Shown one piece after another: positions 10,013-18,122 of a stretch of DNA of 35,665 nt. The number at the start of each line of letters is the position of its first letter. Position 1 is the first letter of the stretch. A model generated the notes under the pieces. That model saw only the letters and a list, made by a program, of their open reading frames with translations, was not told the origin of the DNA and searched no databases. Origin of the DNA: Brevundimonas denitrificans (lineage in GTDB: Bacteria; Pseudomonadota; Alphaproteobacteria; Caulobacterales; Caulobacteraceae); the NCBI RefSeq assembly GCF_030160755.1, contig NZ_BSOY01000022.1, positions 1-35,665 of the forward strand. The letters are read 5' to 3'. Made by a program: the position numbers and the translations under genes.

Positions 10013-10059
10013 GGTTTCAGGATAAGCAGCGCCGCCGCCCCGTCCAAGGAAATCCATCG

Positions 10060-10785
10060 ATGACCACCGCCCGCCCGTCCGACCGCACCCCCGACCAGCT
10101 CCGCGCCGTGACGCTGGAGACCGGCGTGAACCGCTACGCCGAGGGCTCCTGCCTCGTCACGTTCGGGCATACGAAGGTGCTGGTGACGGCCTCGGTCGAG
10201 GAGAACGTCCCCGGCTGGATGCGCGGCAAGGGCGCCGGCTGGGTCACCGCGGAATACGGCATGCTGCCCCGGGCCACCCACACCCGCGGCCGGCGCGAGG
10301 CCGCCAGCGGCAAACAGACCGGCCGGACGCAGGAAATCCAGCGGCTGATCGGACGTTCGCTGCGGGCTGTGGTCGACCTGAAGCTGCTGGGCGAGCGTCA
10401 GGTGGTGCTGGACTGCGACGTCATCCAGGCCGACGGCGGCACCCGCACGGCGGCCATCACCGGCGCCTGGGTCGCGATGGCGAGCGCGTTCGACTACCTG
10501 CGCGCCGAGGGCGTGCTCAAGACCGACCCGATCCTCGATCAGGTCGCGGCGGTGTCGTGCGGCGTCTGCAGCGACCAGCCCGTGCTGGACCTCGACTATG
10601 AGGAGGATTCCACCGCCGAGGCGGATTCCAACTTCGTCCTGACCGGCACGGGGGCGATCGTCGAGATCCAGGCCACGGGCGAGAAGCGCGGCTTCTCCCG
10701 CGCCGAGTTCGACCGGCTGTTCCAGCTGGCCGAGGTCGGTTGCGCGGAACTGTTCGCGATGCAGCGGGCGGCCCTGGGCCGCTGA
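10060..10785 (+). CDS. rph: Ribonuclease PH
   Basis: RNase PH is a phosphate-dependent 3'-to-5' exoribonuclease that trims the 3' ends of tRNA precursors and other RNAs. The 241-residue protein has the standard family length and layout: [28 protein letters not shown] at the N-terminus, [18 protein letters not shown] residues (here [41 protein letters not shown]), the [22 protein letters not shown] active-site block, and the C-terminal [34 protein letters not shown]. The ATG at 10060 is standard. It is divergent from hrcA-grpE, a conserved neighbourhood in Caulobacterales. Confidence 0.98.
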   Translation: MTTARPSDRTPDQLRAVTLETGVNRYAEGSCLVTFGHTKVLVTASVEENVPGWMRGKGAGWVTAEYGMLPRATHTRGRREAASGKQTGRTQEIQRLIGRSLRAVVDLKLLGERQVVLDCDVIQADGGTRTAAITGAWVAMASAFDYLRAEGVLKTDPILDQVAAVSCGVCSDQPVLDLDYEEDSTAEADSNFVLTGTGAIVEIQATGEKRGFSRAEFDRLFQLAEVGCAELFAMQRAALGR

Positions 10786-10859
10786 CGGCGGGTCAGCGCT
10801 TCCGCGCCGGGCCGAACCGTGCCTATGCTGGCGCTTCCCGCGACCGATCGGAGTGCCTG

Positions 10860-11228
10860 ATGCGCCGGACCGTAATCGCCTTGCTGGCCGTGACCGCCCT
10901 GGTCGCCGGTTGCGAACGCCCCGCCGAAGCGCCGGCGGACGGGCCCGCGGCCGCCGCGCCGGCGCCTGAAATGCCCGCCGACGCGCCGCCGCAGGAAGAG
11001 GTCGATCCGGCCGTGGTCATGGCCCCCGTCGGCGCGCCGGTCTCCTGCCTGAATGATATCGGGGCCGAGGCGGCGCAGCGGCTGGTCGACCGGTGCATCG
11101 CCGTCAGCCCCGCGACCCATCCGCCGTGCAATGTCGCCAACCCCTGCGAAATGATCCAGGGCGAGATCGACCGGTCCTGCGAAATGTATGCGCCGGGCGA
11201 GGCGAAGCCCTCGGAATGCGGGGCCTGA
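10860..11228 (+). CDS. Small predicted lipoprotein
   Basis: No family is recognised. The 122-residue protein starts MRRTVIALLAVTALVAGC, a lipoprotein signal with lipobox VAGC and the lipidated Cys18. A proline/alanine-rich linker (about residues 20-50) follows. The C-terminal domain has six cysteines (for example PVSCLND, VDRCIAV, PPCNVANPCEMIQ, RSCEMY, SECGA), suggesting up to three disulfides in an envelope protein. It lies 74 nt after rph on the same strand. No clear catalytic motif is visible. Confidence 0.72.
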   Translation: MRRTVIALLAVTALVAGCERPAEAPADGPAAAAPAPEMPADAPPQEEVDPAVVMAPVGAPVSCLNDIGAEAAQRLVDRCIAVSPATHPPCNVANPCEMIQGEIDRSCEMYAPGEAKPSECGA

Positions 11229-11286
11229 GGCGCGTCCCGGCGACCGTTTAACGGTTCCTGTACCCCGGCCGGCTAGCCTTCGGGCC

Positions 11287-12429
11287 ATGACGCCCGTTCC
11301 GACGCCCCCCGATCTGCGCGCCCTCACCACCCTGCGGTTCCTCGCGGCCCTGTGGGTCGTGCTCTACACCGCCTGGCCGCACCTCGATGTCAGCTGGGTC
11401 CCTGTCGCCGTGACCAAGGGCTATCTGGGCGTCGAGACCTTCTTCGTCCTGTCGGGCTTCATCCTCAGCCACGTCTATCTCGAGGCGGCGGGCGAGAAGC
11501 GCTTCAGCTACGGCGGCTTCCTGTGGGCGCGGCTGGCGCGGGTCTATCCGCTGCATCTGGTCACCCTGTTCGGCATGATCGGCCTCGGCGTCGCCGCCAC
11601 GGTCGCCGGGCTGAGCATCGACGCCAGCCTGACCGACTGGCGCGCCCTGCCCGCGCACCTGACCCTGACCCACGCCTGGGGGCTGGCGACCAGTTCCGCC
11701 TTCAACCATCCGTCCTGGTCGATTTCGGCGGAATGGGCGGCCTATCTCAGCTTTCCCGCCTTCGCCTTCGTCGCCTGGCGGCTGAGGGAGCGGCCGGTGC
11801 TGGCCACGGCCCTGGCGGCCGCCTTTGCGCTGGGGCTCTACGCCGCCTTCGAGCCGCTGGCGGGCTATTCCCTGACCGAGGCCACCTTCCGCTGGGGCGC
11901 GCTGCGGATCGTTCCCTGTTTCGCCCTCGGCTGCGCCCTCTATCTGGTCCATCGCCGCGGCGGCGTGCCCTTCGCCGGCCCGCTGGCCCTCGTCAGCGGT
12001 CTGGCCGTTCTGGTCAGCGCCTCCCTGGGTTTGTGGGACGCCGTCACCGTCCTGGCCGCCGGCGGGCTGATTCTGGGGCTCGGCTCGCTGGACAACGCCC
12101 GCGCGGGCGTTCTCGGCTCGAAGGTCGGGGTCTATCTCGGCGAGATCAGCTATTCGATCTACATGGTCTGCGCGCCCGTCCTGCTGCTGACGACGAACGT
12201 CGCGGCGCGGCTGACCGGCGCGGACGACAAGCGGTTTCACATCATTGTGTGGTTGGCCCTGGTGGCGGCGATTCCGGTCGCGGCGATGATCACCTACCAC
12301 CTCGTCGAACGCCCGGCCCGCAAGGCTCTGAGAGGGTTCGCCGACCGGCGCGCGGCGCGGGCCGCCGCGGCGAAAGCGCGCACGGACTCGCCTGAAAGGG
12401 TTCTTCAACCCTCCGAAACTATCGTCTAA
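11287..12429 (+). CDS. Acyltransferase-3 family membrane protein (OafA/YrhL type)
   Basis: This polytopic inner-membrane protein belongs to the acyltransferase-3 family, which transfers acetyl or other acyl groups to sugars such as O-antigen, capsule or peptidoglycan. The 380-residue protein has about ten hydrophobic segments. Family features include LTTLRFLAALWVVLYTAWPH near the N-terminus, GVETFFVLSGFILSHVY, FLWARLARVYPLH, and SWSISAEWAAYLSFP, which corresponds to the SWSLSxEExxY motif. The ATG at 11287 is chosen over an upstream GTG-type frame because it begins just before the conserved start. The acceptor cannot be inferred, as no glycosyltransferases are next to it. The C-terminal tail is basic and cytoplasmic. 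Confidence 0.9.
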   Translation: MTPVPTPPDLRALTTLRFLAALWVVLYTAWPHLDVSWVPVAVTKGYLGVETFFVLSGFILSHVYLEAAGEKRFSYGGFLWARLARVYPLHLVTLFGMIGLGVAATVAGLSIDASLTDWRALPAHLTLTHAWGLATSSAFNHPSWSISAEWAAYLSFPAFAFVAWRLRERPVLATALAAAFALGLYAAFEPLAGYSLTEATFRWGALRIVPCFALGCALYLVHRRGGVPFAGPLALVSGLAVLVSASLGLWDAVTVLAAGGLILGLGSLDNARAGVLGSKVGVYLGEISYSIYMVCAPVLLLTTNVAARLTGADDKRFHIIVWLALVAAIPVAAMITYHLVERPARKALRGFADRRAARAAAAKARTDSPERVLQPSETIV

Positions 12430-12466
12430 GGCTAGCGGACTGAAACAGGTCGGGACTTTCGCCAGC

Positions 12467-12991
12467 ATGATGAAACGGCTCACAGCCGCTGTAGTTGCAG
12501 CGACCCTCGGATTTTCTGCGCTGGGCTACGCGCCCGTTGCGAAGGCCGACGAGCCCTACTGGCAGTGCGTAACCTTCGCCCGCATGTTCTCGGGCATCAA
12601 CATCTTCGGCGACGCCCTCACGTGGTGGCGCCAGGCCCAGGGCAAGTTCCGCACCGGCGACCGTCCCGAGACCGGCTCGGTCCTCGCCTTCCAGCCCAGC
12701 GGCCGGATGACGCGCGGCCACGTCGCCGTCGTTTCGGAAATCCTGACCGACCGCGTGATCCGCGTGACCCACGCCAACTGGGGCGGCAGCCGCGGCCGGG
12801 TCGAGGAGAATGTCACGGTCGTCGATGTCTCGCATGACGGCGATTGGACCGCGGTGAAGGTCTGGTACAACCCGATCCATGACCTCGGCACGTCCGTCTA
12901 TCCGACCTACGGCTTTATCCACAAAGCCCCGGCGCTGCCGTCCGACGGCGTGCTCATGGCCTCGGCTCCCGCGGCTGACGGCCAGCCCTGA
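12467..12991 (+). CDS. CHAP domain peptidoglycan hydrolase/amidase
   Basis: CHAP domains are papain-like cysteine amidases or endopeptidases that mostly cut peptidoglycan peptides. The 174-residue protein has a signal peptide (MKRLTAAVVAATLGFSALGY with ALA-type cleavage near KADEP) and a CHAP domain with the expected nucleophile Cys34 in YWQCVTFAR, His85 in TRGHVAVV and probable Asn104 in THANWG. A short C-terminal tail (PSDGVLMASAPAADGQP) lacks a known domain. Two tandem ATG codons at 12467 and 12470 are possible starts. It is probably periplasmic and involved in wall remodelling. Confidence 0.88.
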   Translation: MMKRLTAAVVAATLGFSALGYAPVAKADEPYWQCVTFARMFSGINIFGDALTWWRQAQGKFRTGDRPETGSVLAFQPSGRMTRGHVAVVSEILTDRVIRVTHANWGGSRGRVEENVTVVDVSHDGDWTAVKVWYNPIHDLGTSVYPTYGFIHKAPALPSDGVLMASAPAADGQP

Positions 12992-12997
12992 TCGCCT

Positions 12998-13013
12998 GAC
13001 CCCCTGCGGGGTC
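12998..13013. terminator. Hairpin between CHAP gene and corA
   Basis: GACCCC (12998-13003) and GGGGTC (13008-13013) form a 6-bp stem with a 4-nt loop, ending 5 nt before the corA start. There is no T-run, so it may be a weak terminator or affect corA translation. Confidence 0.35.
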
Positions 13014-13018
13014 GCCGC

Positions 13019-13978
13019 ATGATCCGCGTCTACCGCTCCGGCTGCACGGCGTGCGAGGCGTCGATCGTCGATCCCGCCGACTGGTCGATGCCGCCTGACA
13101 CCTTGTGGATCGACCTGATCAACCCCACGCGCCAGGAAGACGCCGCCGTCGAAAGGGCGCTGGGTCTTGCCGTTCCGACACGCGAGGAGATGGGCGAGCT
13201 GGAGGCCTCCAGCCGGGTCTACCGGGAAAACGGCGCCACCTACGCCACCGCCGATCTCATCACCCATGGCGACGACGCACTTCCGGGCCTCGAGCCGGTC
13301 ACCTTTGTTCTGACCGACGGCCCCCTGGTGACCGTTCGCTATACCGACCCCCGGCCGTTTGCGATGATGATCGACAAGCTGGGCCGTGAACCGGCGCTGT
13401 GCACCTCAGGCGCCGACATGTTCCTGAATCTCATGGAGGCGGTGATCGACCGGAACTCGGACGTTCTGTCCAGGAACGGCGCCCGGGTCGAAGGCATCGC
13501 CGGCCATGTCTTCTCCGGCGGACGGGCCGTCGGTTTCGACAAGCTGATCACCAAGCTGGGTCAGGCCCAGATGGCCTCGGCGCGGATCGAACAGAGTCTG
13601 GCCGGACTGCTCCGGATATTCGCCTTTGTCGGGATGGACGAGCGGGTCGATACGGACGAGGCGCGCTCCCATCTCCGGTCGCTCGGCCGTGACGCCGACA
13701 GTCTGATCGCCCACAATCAGTCGGTGGCGATCGCGATCAATTTCCAGCTGTCGGCGGCTCTCGGCCTGATCAACATCGAACAGTCGTCGATCATCAAGAT
13801 CTTTTCGGTGGCGGCGGTGGCTTTCCTGCCGCCGACCCTGATCGCCTCCATCTACGGGATGAATTTCGAACATATGCCGGAGCTGCCGCAGCCCTGGGCC
13901 TATCCGGCGGCCGTCGCGGCGATGGTGGTCTCGGCGATCCTGCCGCTGGCCTGGTTCAAGCGCAAAGGCTGGCTGTAG
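13019..13978 (+). CDS. corA: CorA-family magnesium/divalent cation transporter
   Basis: CorA channels are pentameric inner-membrane proteins that import Mg2+ and sometimes Co2+ or Ni2+. The 319-residue protein has the expected large N-terminal cytoplasmic domain, a long helix (about residues 160-250) and two C-terminal transmembrane segments. The hallmark GMN at residues 280-282 (in IYGMNF) lies at the end of the first membrane helix, and the last segment ends in the basic FKRKGWL. The N-terminus has an unusual pair of cysteines (SGCTACEAS, residues 9 and 12). ZntB-type exporters share this fold, so the ion and direction are inferred. It follows the CHAP gene by 27 nt. Confidence 0.9.
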   Translation: MIRVYRSGCTACEASIVDPADWSMPPDTLWIDLINPTRQEDAAVERALGLAVPTREEMGELEASSRVYRENGATYATADLITHGDDALPGLEPVTFVLTDGPLVTVRYTDPRPFAMMIDKLGREPALCTSGADMFLNLMEAVIDRNSDVLSRNGARVEGIAGHVFSGGRAVGFDKLITKLGQAQMASARIEQSLAGLLRIFAFVGMDERVDTDEARSHLRSLGRDADSLIAHNQSVAIAINFQLSAALGLINIEQSSIIKIFSVAAVAFLPPTLIASIYGMNFEHMPELPQPWAYPAAVAAMVVSAILPLAWFKRKGWL

Positions 13979-14044
13979 GGCGTCCGGCGGGCTTGACCCC
14001 GGACCCGCGTCCGCGCTTTCTGACGCCAGCCCCCGGAGCCTCCC

Positions 14045-14515
14045 ATGCGTCCCGTCTTCGCCGCCCTCGCCGTCCTCCTCCTCGCCGCCTGTTCGCCGGC
14101 CGAGGAGCCCGCCCCGCCGCCCGCGGCGCCCGAGCCCGCGCCGGTGCTCGGCGGCGTCGATCTGGCCCGGCCGGTCCGCGCGCTCGGCACGGAGCCGTTC
14201 TGGAGCGTCGAACTGACCGGGACGGAGCTGGTCTATACGACCGCCGGATCGCCTGAGCAGCGCGCGCCCCAGCCCAATCCCCTGGTCCAGGGCACGACGG
14301 CGACCTGGGAGGCGGAAACGGCCGACGGAACCACCCTGAGCGTCACCCTGATCTCGACCGAATGCTCGGACGGGATGAGCGACCGGACCTATCCGCTGAC
14401 GGCCATGGTCAAGCTGGGCGGACAGGAGCTGACCGGCTGCGCCGCCTCGACCGCCGCCGTCATGTCCGCCGGCGAAAGCGGCCCGGTGGTCGATCAGGGT
14501 CAGCCCCCCGCCTGA
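14045..14515 (+). CDS. Predicted lipoprotein with GTEPFW domain
   Basis: The 156-residue protein has a lipoprotein signal (MRPVFAALAVLLLAACSPAE, lipidated Cys16), a proline-rich linker and one domain beginning ALGTEPFWSVELTG. The GTEPFW start and the later TECSDGMSDRTYP are characteristic of a widespread uncharacterised family of periplasmic lipoproteins (recalled as COG3650-like). No enzymatic residues are known. Its end overlaps by 16 nt the 3' end of the convergent mmcB gene. Confidence 0.82.
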   Translation: MRPVFAALAVLLLAACSPAEEPAPPPAAPEPAPVLGGVDLARPVRALGTEPFWSVELTGTELVYTTAGSPEQRAPQPNPLVQGTTATWEAETADGTTLSVTLISTECSDGMSDRTYPLTAMVKLGGQELTGCAASTAAVMSAGESGPVVDQGQPPA

Positions 14516-14958
14516 TCCCGCAGCGTGCGCATCGCCCCCAGGCGGGCGAAGGCCACGAGCAGCGCCTTGCGCCGCGCCGGGGCGAGGGGCGACGCCGGCG
14601 CATCCCGGACCACCGCCCCGCCGAAGCCGTCCGCGACGATCAGTCCGGGCGCGTCGGGCAGGATGTCGGACGGAAATTCGGGCGCCACGGCGAAATAGAA
14701 GGCGTCGCAGAAGGGCCCGTATTCGCCCCATTTGCGATCGACCCGATAGTCCTCGATCCCCGACTTGACCTCGCAGATGACGATGTCCCCGCGCGGCCCC
14801 AGGGCCATGACGTCGGCGCGCCGGCCGTTGGGCAGGCCGACCTCGAGCAGGGGCGCATAGCCGAGGTCGACCATCAGCCGCGCCGCGCCGCGCGTCACCG
14901 CCAGCGTGGTCTGCGGCCGGCTGAAGACGAGGTCGATCTGGAGCAGGGCGGCGGCCAT
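14500..14958 (-). CDS. mmcB: MmcB family DNA repair protein
   Basis: MmcB proteins are predicted PD-(D/E)xK nucleases; in Caulobacter, mmcB is an SOS gene needed for resistance to mitomycin C (recalled). The 152-residue protein has the nuclease core: E39 in LLEVGLPNGRRADV, D49 and the E63-V-K65 of ICEVKSG, followed by DYRVDRKWGEY, which is typical of the family. The ATG at 14958 gives a standard N-terminus. A LexA box GTTC-N7-GTTC lies 11 bp upstream (14970-14984), matching known SOS control. The 3' end overlaps the convergent lipoprotein gene slightly. Confidence 0.92.
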   Translation of the reverse strand: MAAALLQIDLVFSRPQTTLAVTRGAARLMVDLGYAPLLEVGLPNGRRADVMALGPRGDIVICEVKSGIEDYRVDRKWGEYGPFCDAFYFAVAPEFPSDILPDAPGLIVADGFGGAVVRDAPASPLAPARRKALLVAFARLGAMRTLRDQAGG

Positions 14959-14969
14959 GCCGTCTTTAT

Positions 14970-14984
14970 GTTCGGCATATGTTC
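14970..14984 (-). promoter_or_regulatory. LexA (SOS) box upstream of mmcB
   Basis: GTTCGGCATATGTTC is an exact match to the alphaproteobacterial LexA operator GTTC-N7-GTTC. It lies 11 bp from the mmcB start codon, so LexA bound here would block mmcB transcription until DNA damage. The other neighbour (the lipocalin) is also minus strand but lies on the far side, so only mmcB is a sensible target. Confidence 0.85.
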
Positions 14985-15029
14985 CGATTTCAAGCCGCGG
15001 TCGCCGTCGACGGTGAACGCCCCGGCGGT

Positions 15030-15554
15030 CTACCGCCCCGTGTGCACCACGGCGCCCGTGTCGAAGCCCAGCGACCGCGCGCGGGCGACCAGTCTGGCCC
15101 GTTCAGCCTCCGACGGGCTCTGGCTGCGATGCCAGACCCACCAGTCGGACTTGTTCGGCAGACCCATGATGGCCCAGCTGTAGTCGGGCGCGTGGTCCCA
15201 GACCCAATAGTTCTGCCCTGCCAGCCCGCCCACGCCCAGCAGGCCCGTCAGGGTGAAGCGGAAGCGGGCGTTGGTGCCCGGATCGGTGACCCGGGCGTTG
15301 GCCCTCAGGGTCTCGACGATCCCGTCGGCGCGCCGGGTGCAGGTGACGATGACGGAATAGCGGTTGGCCTGACCTTGCGGATTGAAGTCGATCTGGGCCC
15401 GCCGGCAGTCTTTCTGCACGTCGTTGTGGCTGCGCGCGATCTCGAACCAGCGGCCGTCGAACTGGTCCAGCACGATGTTGCGCGACTGGGCCGCGGCGGG
15501 GGCGGCGACAGCGGTCAGGGCGGCGGCGATCAGGGCGGATCGGATCGGTTTCAT
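15030..15554 (-). CDS. Bacterial lipocalin (Blc-like), secreted
   Basis: Lipocalins bind small hydrophobic ligands in a beta barrel; bacterial Blc binds fatty acids and lysophospholipids. The 174-residue protein starts with a Sec signal peptide (MKPIRSALIAAALTAVAAPAAAQ) and has no lipobox cysteine, so it is probably soluble in the periplasm rather than outer-membrane anchored like E. coli Blc. The family signature G34-x-W36 occurs in FDGRWFEIARSHNDVQKDC, and the C-terminal YWVWDHAPDYSWAIMGLP and WHRSQSPSE match the conserved Blc segment. It is monocistronic, 74 nt upstream of mmcB's operator on the same strand. Confidence 0.9.
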   Translation of the reverse strand: MKPIRSALIAAALTAVAAPAAAQSRNIVLDQFDGRWFEIARSHNDVQKDCRRAQIDFNPQGQANRYSVIVTCTRRADGIVETLRANARVTDPGTNARFRFTLTGLLGVGGLAGQNYWVWDHAPDYSWAIMGLPNKSDWWVWHRSQSPSEAERARLVARARSLGFDTGAVVHTGR

Positions 15555-15616
15555 CGGGCGTCCTCAGGTCGGCGTCGGGCCAAGATACGTCTGAACCCTC
15601 CGGGAAGTTGCCCTGT

Positions 15617-16918
15617 TCAGAGGATAAACCGGCTCAGATCGGCGTCGCGGGCCAGTTCGGCGACCAGATCCCGCACCCGTTCGCCGTCGAAGGCGACGGT
15701 CTGGCCGGACAGGTCGGAGGCCCTGAAGCTGGTCTCCTCCAGCACCCGCTCCAGCACCGTGACCAGCCGCCGCGCGCCGATATTCTCGACCGCGCCATTG
15801 GCCGCCACGGCGGCGTCGGCCAGGGCCTCGACCGCGTCCGGGGTGAAGGTCAGGGTCACGTCCTCGGTGGCCAGCAGGGCCTGGTTCTGACGGATCAGGT
15901 TGGCCTCGGGCTCGGTCAGGATGCGCACGAAGTCGTCGCGGGTCAGGGCCTTCAACTCGACCCGGATCGGCAGCCGCCCCTGCAGTTCGGGCAGCAGGTC
16001 CGAGGGCTTGGCGACATGGAAGGCGCCCGAGGCGATGAACAACACATGGTCCGACTTCACCGGCCCGTATTTGGTCGAGACCGTCGTCCCCTCGATCAGC
16101 GGCAGCAGGTCGCGCTGCACGCCTTCGCGGCTGACGTCGCCGCCGGACCGGTCGGACCGGCCCGCCACCTTGTCGATCTCGTCGATGAAGACGATGCCCT
16201 CGTTCTCGGCCAGCAACAGCGCCTCGGTGGTCAGGCTTTCCTGATCCAGCAGCTTGTCGCTTTCCTCGGTGACCAGGGGCGTCACGGCGTCGCGGACCAG
16301 CAGCTTGACGGTCTTCGTTCGCCCGCCGCCCAGCTTGCCCAGCATTTCCGACAGATTGATCATGCCGACATTGCCGCCGCCGGGGAGGTCCAGCCCCTGC
16401 ATGGGCGAGGCCGTATCGGCCAGCTGGAGCTCGATCTCCTTGTCGTCCATCTCTCCGGCCCGCAGCCTCTTGCGGAAGCTCTCACGCGTGGCCGGCTGTG
16501 AGCCCGGGCCAACCAGGGCGTCGAGGATCCGCTCCTCGGCCGCCGCCTCCGCCTTGGCCTTGACCCCGGTCCGGCGCTTGTCGCGCACCATGACGAGGGC
16601 CGCCTCGACGAGGTCGCGCATGATCGAATCCACGTCGCGGCCGACATAGCCGACCTCGGTGAACTTGGTCGCCTCGATCTTCAGGAAGGGGGCCCCGGCC
16701 AGCCGGGCGAGCCGGCGGGCGATCTCGGTCTTGCCCACCCCGGTGGGCCCGATCATCAGGATGTTCTTGGGCGTGACCTCGTCGCGCAGGTCGTCGGGGA
16801 CGCGCTTGCGCCGCCAGCGGTTGCGCAGGGCCACGGCCACGGCGCGTTTGGCGTCGTCCTGGCCGACGATGAAACGGTCGAGTTCGGAGACGATTTCGCG
16901 GGGGGAAAGGTCGGTCAT
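15617..16918 (-). CDS. hslU: HslU, ATPase subunit of the HslUV protease
   Basis: HslU is the AAA+ unfoldase that feeds substrates into the HslV peptidase chamber. The 433-residue protein has Walker A GPTGVGKT (residues 57-64), the following [20 protein letters not shown], an I domain insertion (about 110-240), Walker [11 protein letters not shown], and the C-terminal NIGARRL...[17 protein letters not shown], whose final residues insert into HslV to activate it. The start [14 protein letters not shown] is standard. It lies 19 nt after the two-domain NTF2-like gene on the same strand and is separated from hslV by about 1.2 kb, whereas the usual arrangement is hslV immediately before hslU. Confidence 0.98.
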   Translation of the reverse strand: MTDLSPREIVSELDRFIVGQDDAKRAVAVALRNRWRRKRVPDDLRDEVTPKNILMIGPTGVGKTEIARRLARLAGAPFLKIEATKFTEVGYVGRDVDSIMRDLVEAALVMVRDKRRTGVKAKAEAAAEERILDALVGPGSQPATRESFRKRLRAGEMDDKEIELQLADTASPMQGLDLPGGGNVGMINLSEMLGKLGGGRTKTVKLLVRDAVTPLVTEESDKLLDQESLTTEALLLAENEGIVFIDEIDKVAGRSDRSGGDVSREGVQRDLLPLIEGTTVSTKYGPVKSDHVLFIASGAFHVAKPSDLLPELQGRLPIRVELKALTRDDFVRILTEPEANLIRQNQALLATEDVTLTFTPDAVEALADAAVAANGAVENIGARRLVTVLERVLEETSFRASDLSGQTVAFDGERVRDLVAELARDADLSRFIL

Positions 16919-16937
16919 AATGTGCAGATAGGAGGGC

Positions 16938-17810
16938 TCAGCCCCCGGCGGGAGGGGGTGGGGCGATCGGCGCCGGGATCAGCTGGGCCATGATCAGCCG
17001 CCAGCCTTCCGGCCGCTTCTGCCACAGTCGCATATAGTGGCCGGTCCGGTCCTGCCCTTCGCGGGTCCAGCCCGCGCGGCCATAGGTCCAGACCATGTCG
17101 CCTCCATCCGAGGCGCCGCCGCCCTCGGTGACGCCGAATGTGAACCGCGCCGGCCAGCCGTCCAGGGCGGCAGCGAAGGCGTCCGGACCCTCCGCCGGGG
17201 GCAGGGGGGCGACATAGAGGCGGCCCTCGGGCGCCAGCACGGCGAGATGCGCCGCCTTCTGGTCCGTCGCGGCGGCGGCGGCGAGATCCGCCTCGACCGC
17301 CGTGACCTCGGCCATCGCCGCTTCGGGCGAGCCTGAACCCACCGTGGCCACGGGCAGGAGGCGCGGCTGGCTGTCGGGGCCCGGCTGGCCGGCCGGGCTG
17401 GCGTTCGAGCCGCCGTCATACACCCAGCGCCAGGCGCCGTCCGCCTGGCGCCGCCAGACCGTGAAATAGTGGCCATAGCCTTCCTGATCGCGGGCGGCGG
17501 GGCCCGTGGTGAACCCCATTTCGCCGGACCGGGCCACGCCGGCGAAGGTCGGCCACCATTCGATCAGGGGTTCGCCCGGCTGTCGGGTCAGCGGCGCGCC
17601 TTCGAACACGGCGGCGACGGTCTGCGCCTGCCCGCCGTTGATCAGAATGCTGTCGGGGCGGCTCCATTTCTGGAAGCTGCCCCCGAAACCCAGGGCCGGA
17701 AAGTCCGCGGCGAAGGCCCGCTCGGCGGCCACGATGGGCGCGGCGTCCGGTGTCTGGGCCAGAACGGGGGCGGCGGACAGCAGGACGGCGGCGAAGACGA
17801 GCGTGCGCAT
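16938..17810 (-). CDS. Secreted protein with two NTF2-like (DUF4440/SnoaL) halves
   Basis: Function is unknown. The 290-residue protein has a Sec signal peptide ([19 protein letters not shown]). It contains two related halves: the first ends [22 protein letters not shown] and the second ends [20 protein letters not shown], each preceded by a G-E/D-M-x-F/W-T-x-G strand. These are NTF2-like cone folds of the DUF4440/SnoaL type, so this is an internal duplication. The ATG at 17810 is chosen because ggagg lies 9 nt upstream and the signal peptide begins there; upstream in-frame sequence is not conserved-looking. It ends in a proline-rich tail. It is probably co-transcribed with hslU, 19 nt downstream. 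Confidence 0.82.
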   Translation of the reverse strand: MRTLVFAAVLLSAAPVLAQTPDAAPIVAAERAFAADFPALGFGGSFQKWSRPDSILINGGQAQTVAAVFEGAPLTRQPGEPLIEWWPTFAGVARSGEMGFTTGPAARDQEGYGHYFTVWRRQADGAWRWVYDGGSNASPAGQPGPDSQPRLLPVATVGSGSPEAAMAEVTAVEADLAAAAATDQKAAHLAVLAPEGRLYVAPLPPAEGPDAFAAALDGWPARFTFGVTEGGGASDGGDMVWTYGRAGWTREGQDRTGHYMRLWQKRPEGWRLIMAQLIPAPIAPPPPAGG

Positions 17811-17899
17811 GGGAAATCCTCCGGCCCGCATTGATCGCCGAAACCGCGCGGCTGTCCCGTTAAATCGCGGCAAGGCCGGCGCGCTTGCCTGGAGTTGCT

Positions 17900-17920
17900 G
17901 GTTCTCCACCAAGGACCACC
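17900..17920 (+). repeat. Left inverted repeat bounding the GxxExxY remnant
   Basis: This 21-bp sequence, GGTTCTCCACCAAGGACC followed by ACC, is an inverted near-copy of 18089-18108 (one gap and two mismatches). Together they flank the GxxExxY remnant between hslV and the NTF2-like gene. Confidence 0.55.
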
Positions 17921-17923
17921 CAG

Positions 17924-18111
17924 GCCGCGCCGCCGCAGCTCTTCAGCAAGGCGAGCCTCATAGACGGATTCAAGGAGTCCCGGCCCGAGAGCGCGATGAA
18001 CGGCAATCGCCGAATCCACCACGATCCGCCCGATCCGATCGTCTTCCTCCGACACGCCCCCGGTCCCTTCGTGCCCTTTGTGGTCCTTGGTGTCCTTGGT
18101 GATGAACCCAC
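17924..18111 (-). pseudogene. GxxExxY family protein, N-terminal remnant
   Basis: Read on the minus strand the segment encodes GRIVVDSAIAVHRALGPGLL then ESVYEARLAEELRRRG, a clear match to the start of GxxExxY proteins (GxxExxY itself is seen as G-L-L-E-S-V-Y). After RRRG the normal continuation, a strand with LPVxYKG and a DLLVE segment, is missing; the frame runs on into unrelated sequence, so more than half the gene is lost. It is preceded by the lysine/histidine repeat ITKDTKDHKGHEG, encoded by CACCAAGGAC-type repeats often seen beside this family (recalled). An inverted repeat bounds the remnant. It lies just 3' of hslV and separates it from hslU. The rest of 17811-18122 holds no other gene. 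Confidence 0.7.
18089..18108 (-). repeat. Right inverted repeat bounding the GxxExxY remnant
   Basis: GGTGTCCTTGGTGATGAACC on the plus strand is the inverted partner of 17900-17920. A further TGGTCCTTGG unit sits directly beside it at 18081-18090, so the right end contains a short tandem repeat of the same word. Confidence 0.55.
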
Positions 18112-18122
18112 GGACCGACCCC

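Noticed and set aside
10015..10048. RpoH-like promoter before hrcA (CTTGGAC with TGCTTATC)
   Set aside because: The -10 match is poor compared with the dnaK, dnaJ and hslV elements, so it was not listed as a feature.
10013..10057. ATG start at 10057 for hrcA
   Set aside because: It leaves 2 bp to the divergent rph start and adds residues with no family similarity. It is kept only as an alternative.
8922..10060. Search for a CIRCE element near hrcA-grpE
   Set aside because: No TTAGCACTC-N9-GAGTGCTAA-like repeat was seen here or elsewhere in the window.
11248..12483. A 411-codon frame antisense to the acyltransferase
   Set aside because: The product is Arg/Gln/Gly-rich with no domain; the sense strand has clear membrane segments and family motifs.
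12915..12923. Perfect DnaA box TTATCCACA
   Set aside because: A single copy inside the CHAP coding sequence (codons for FIHK), with no second box or AT-rich region nearby, so most likely chance.
17860..18111. 83-codon frame in the GxxExxY remnant region
   Set aside because: It reads a different frame from the GxxExxY match and has no similarity; it is part of the decayed region.
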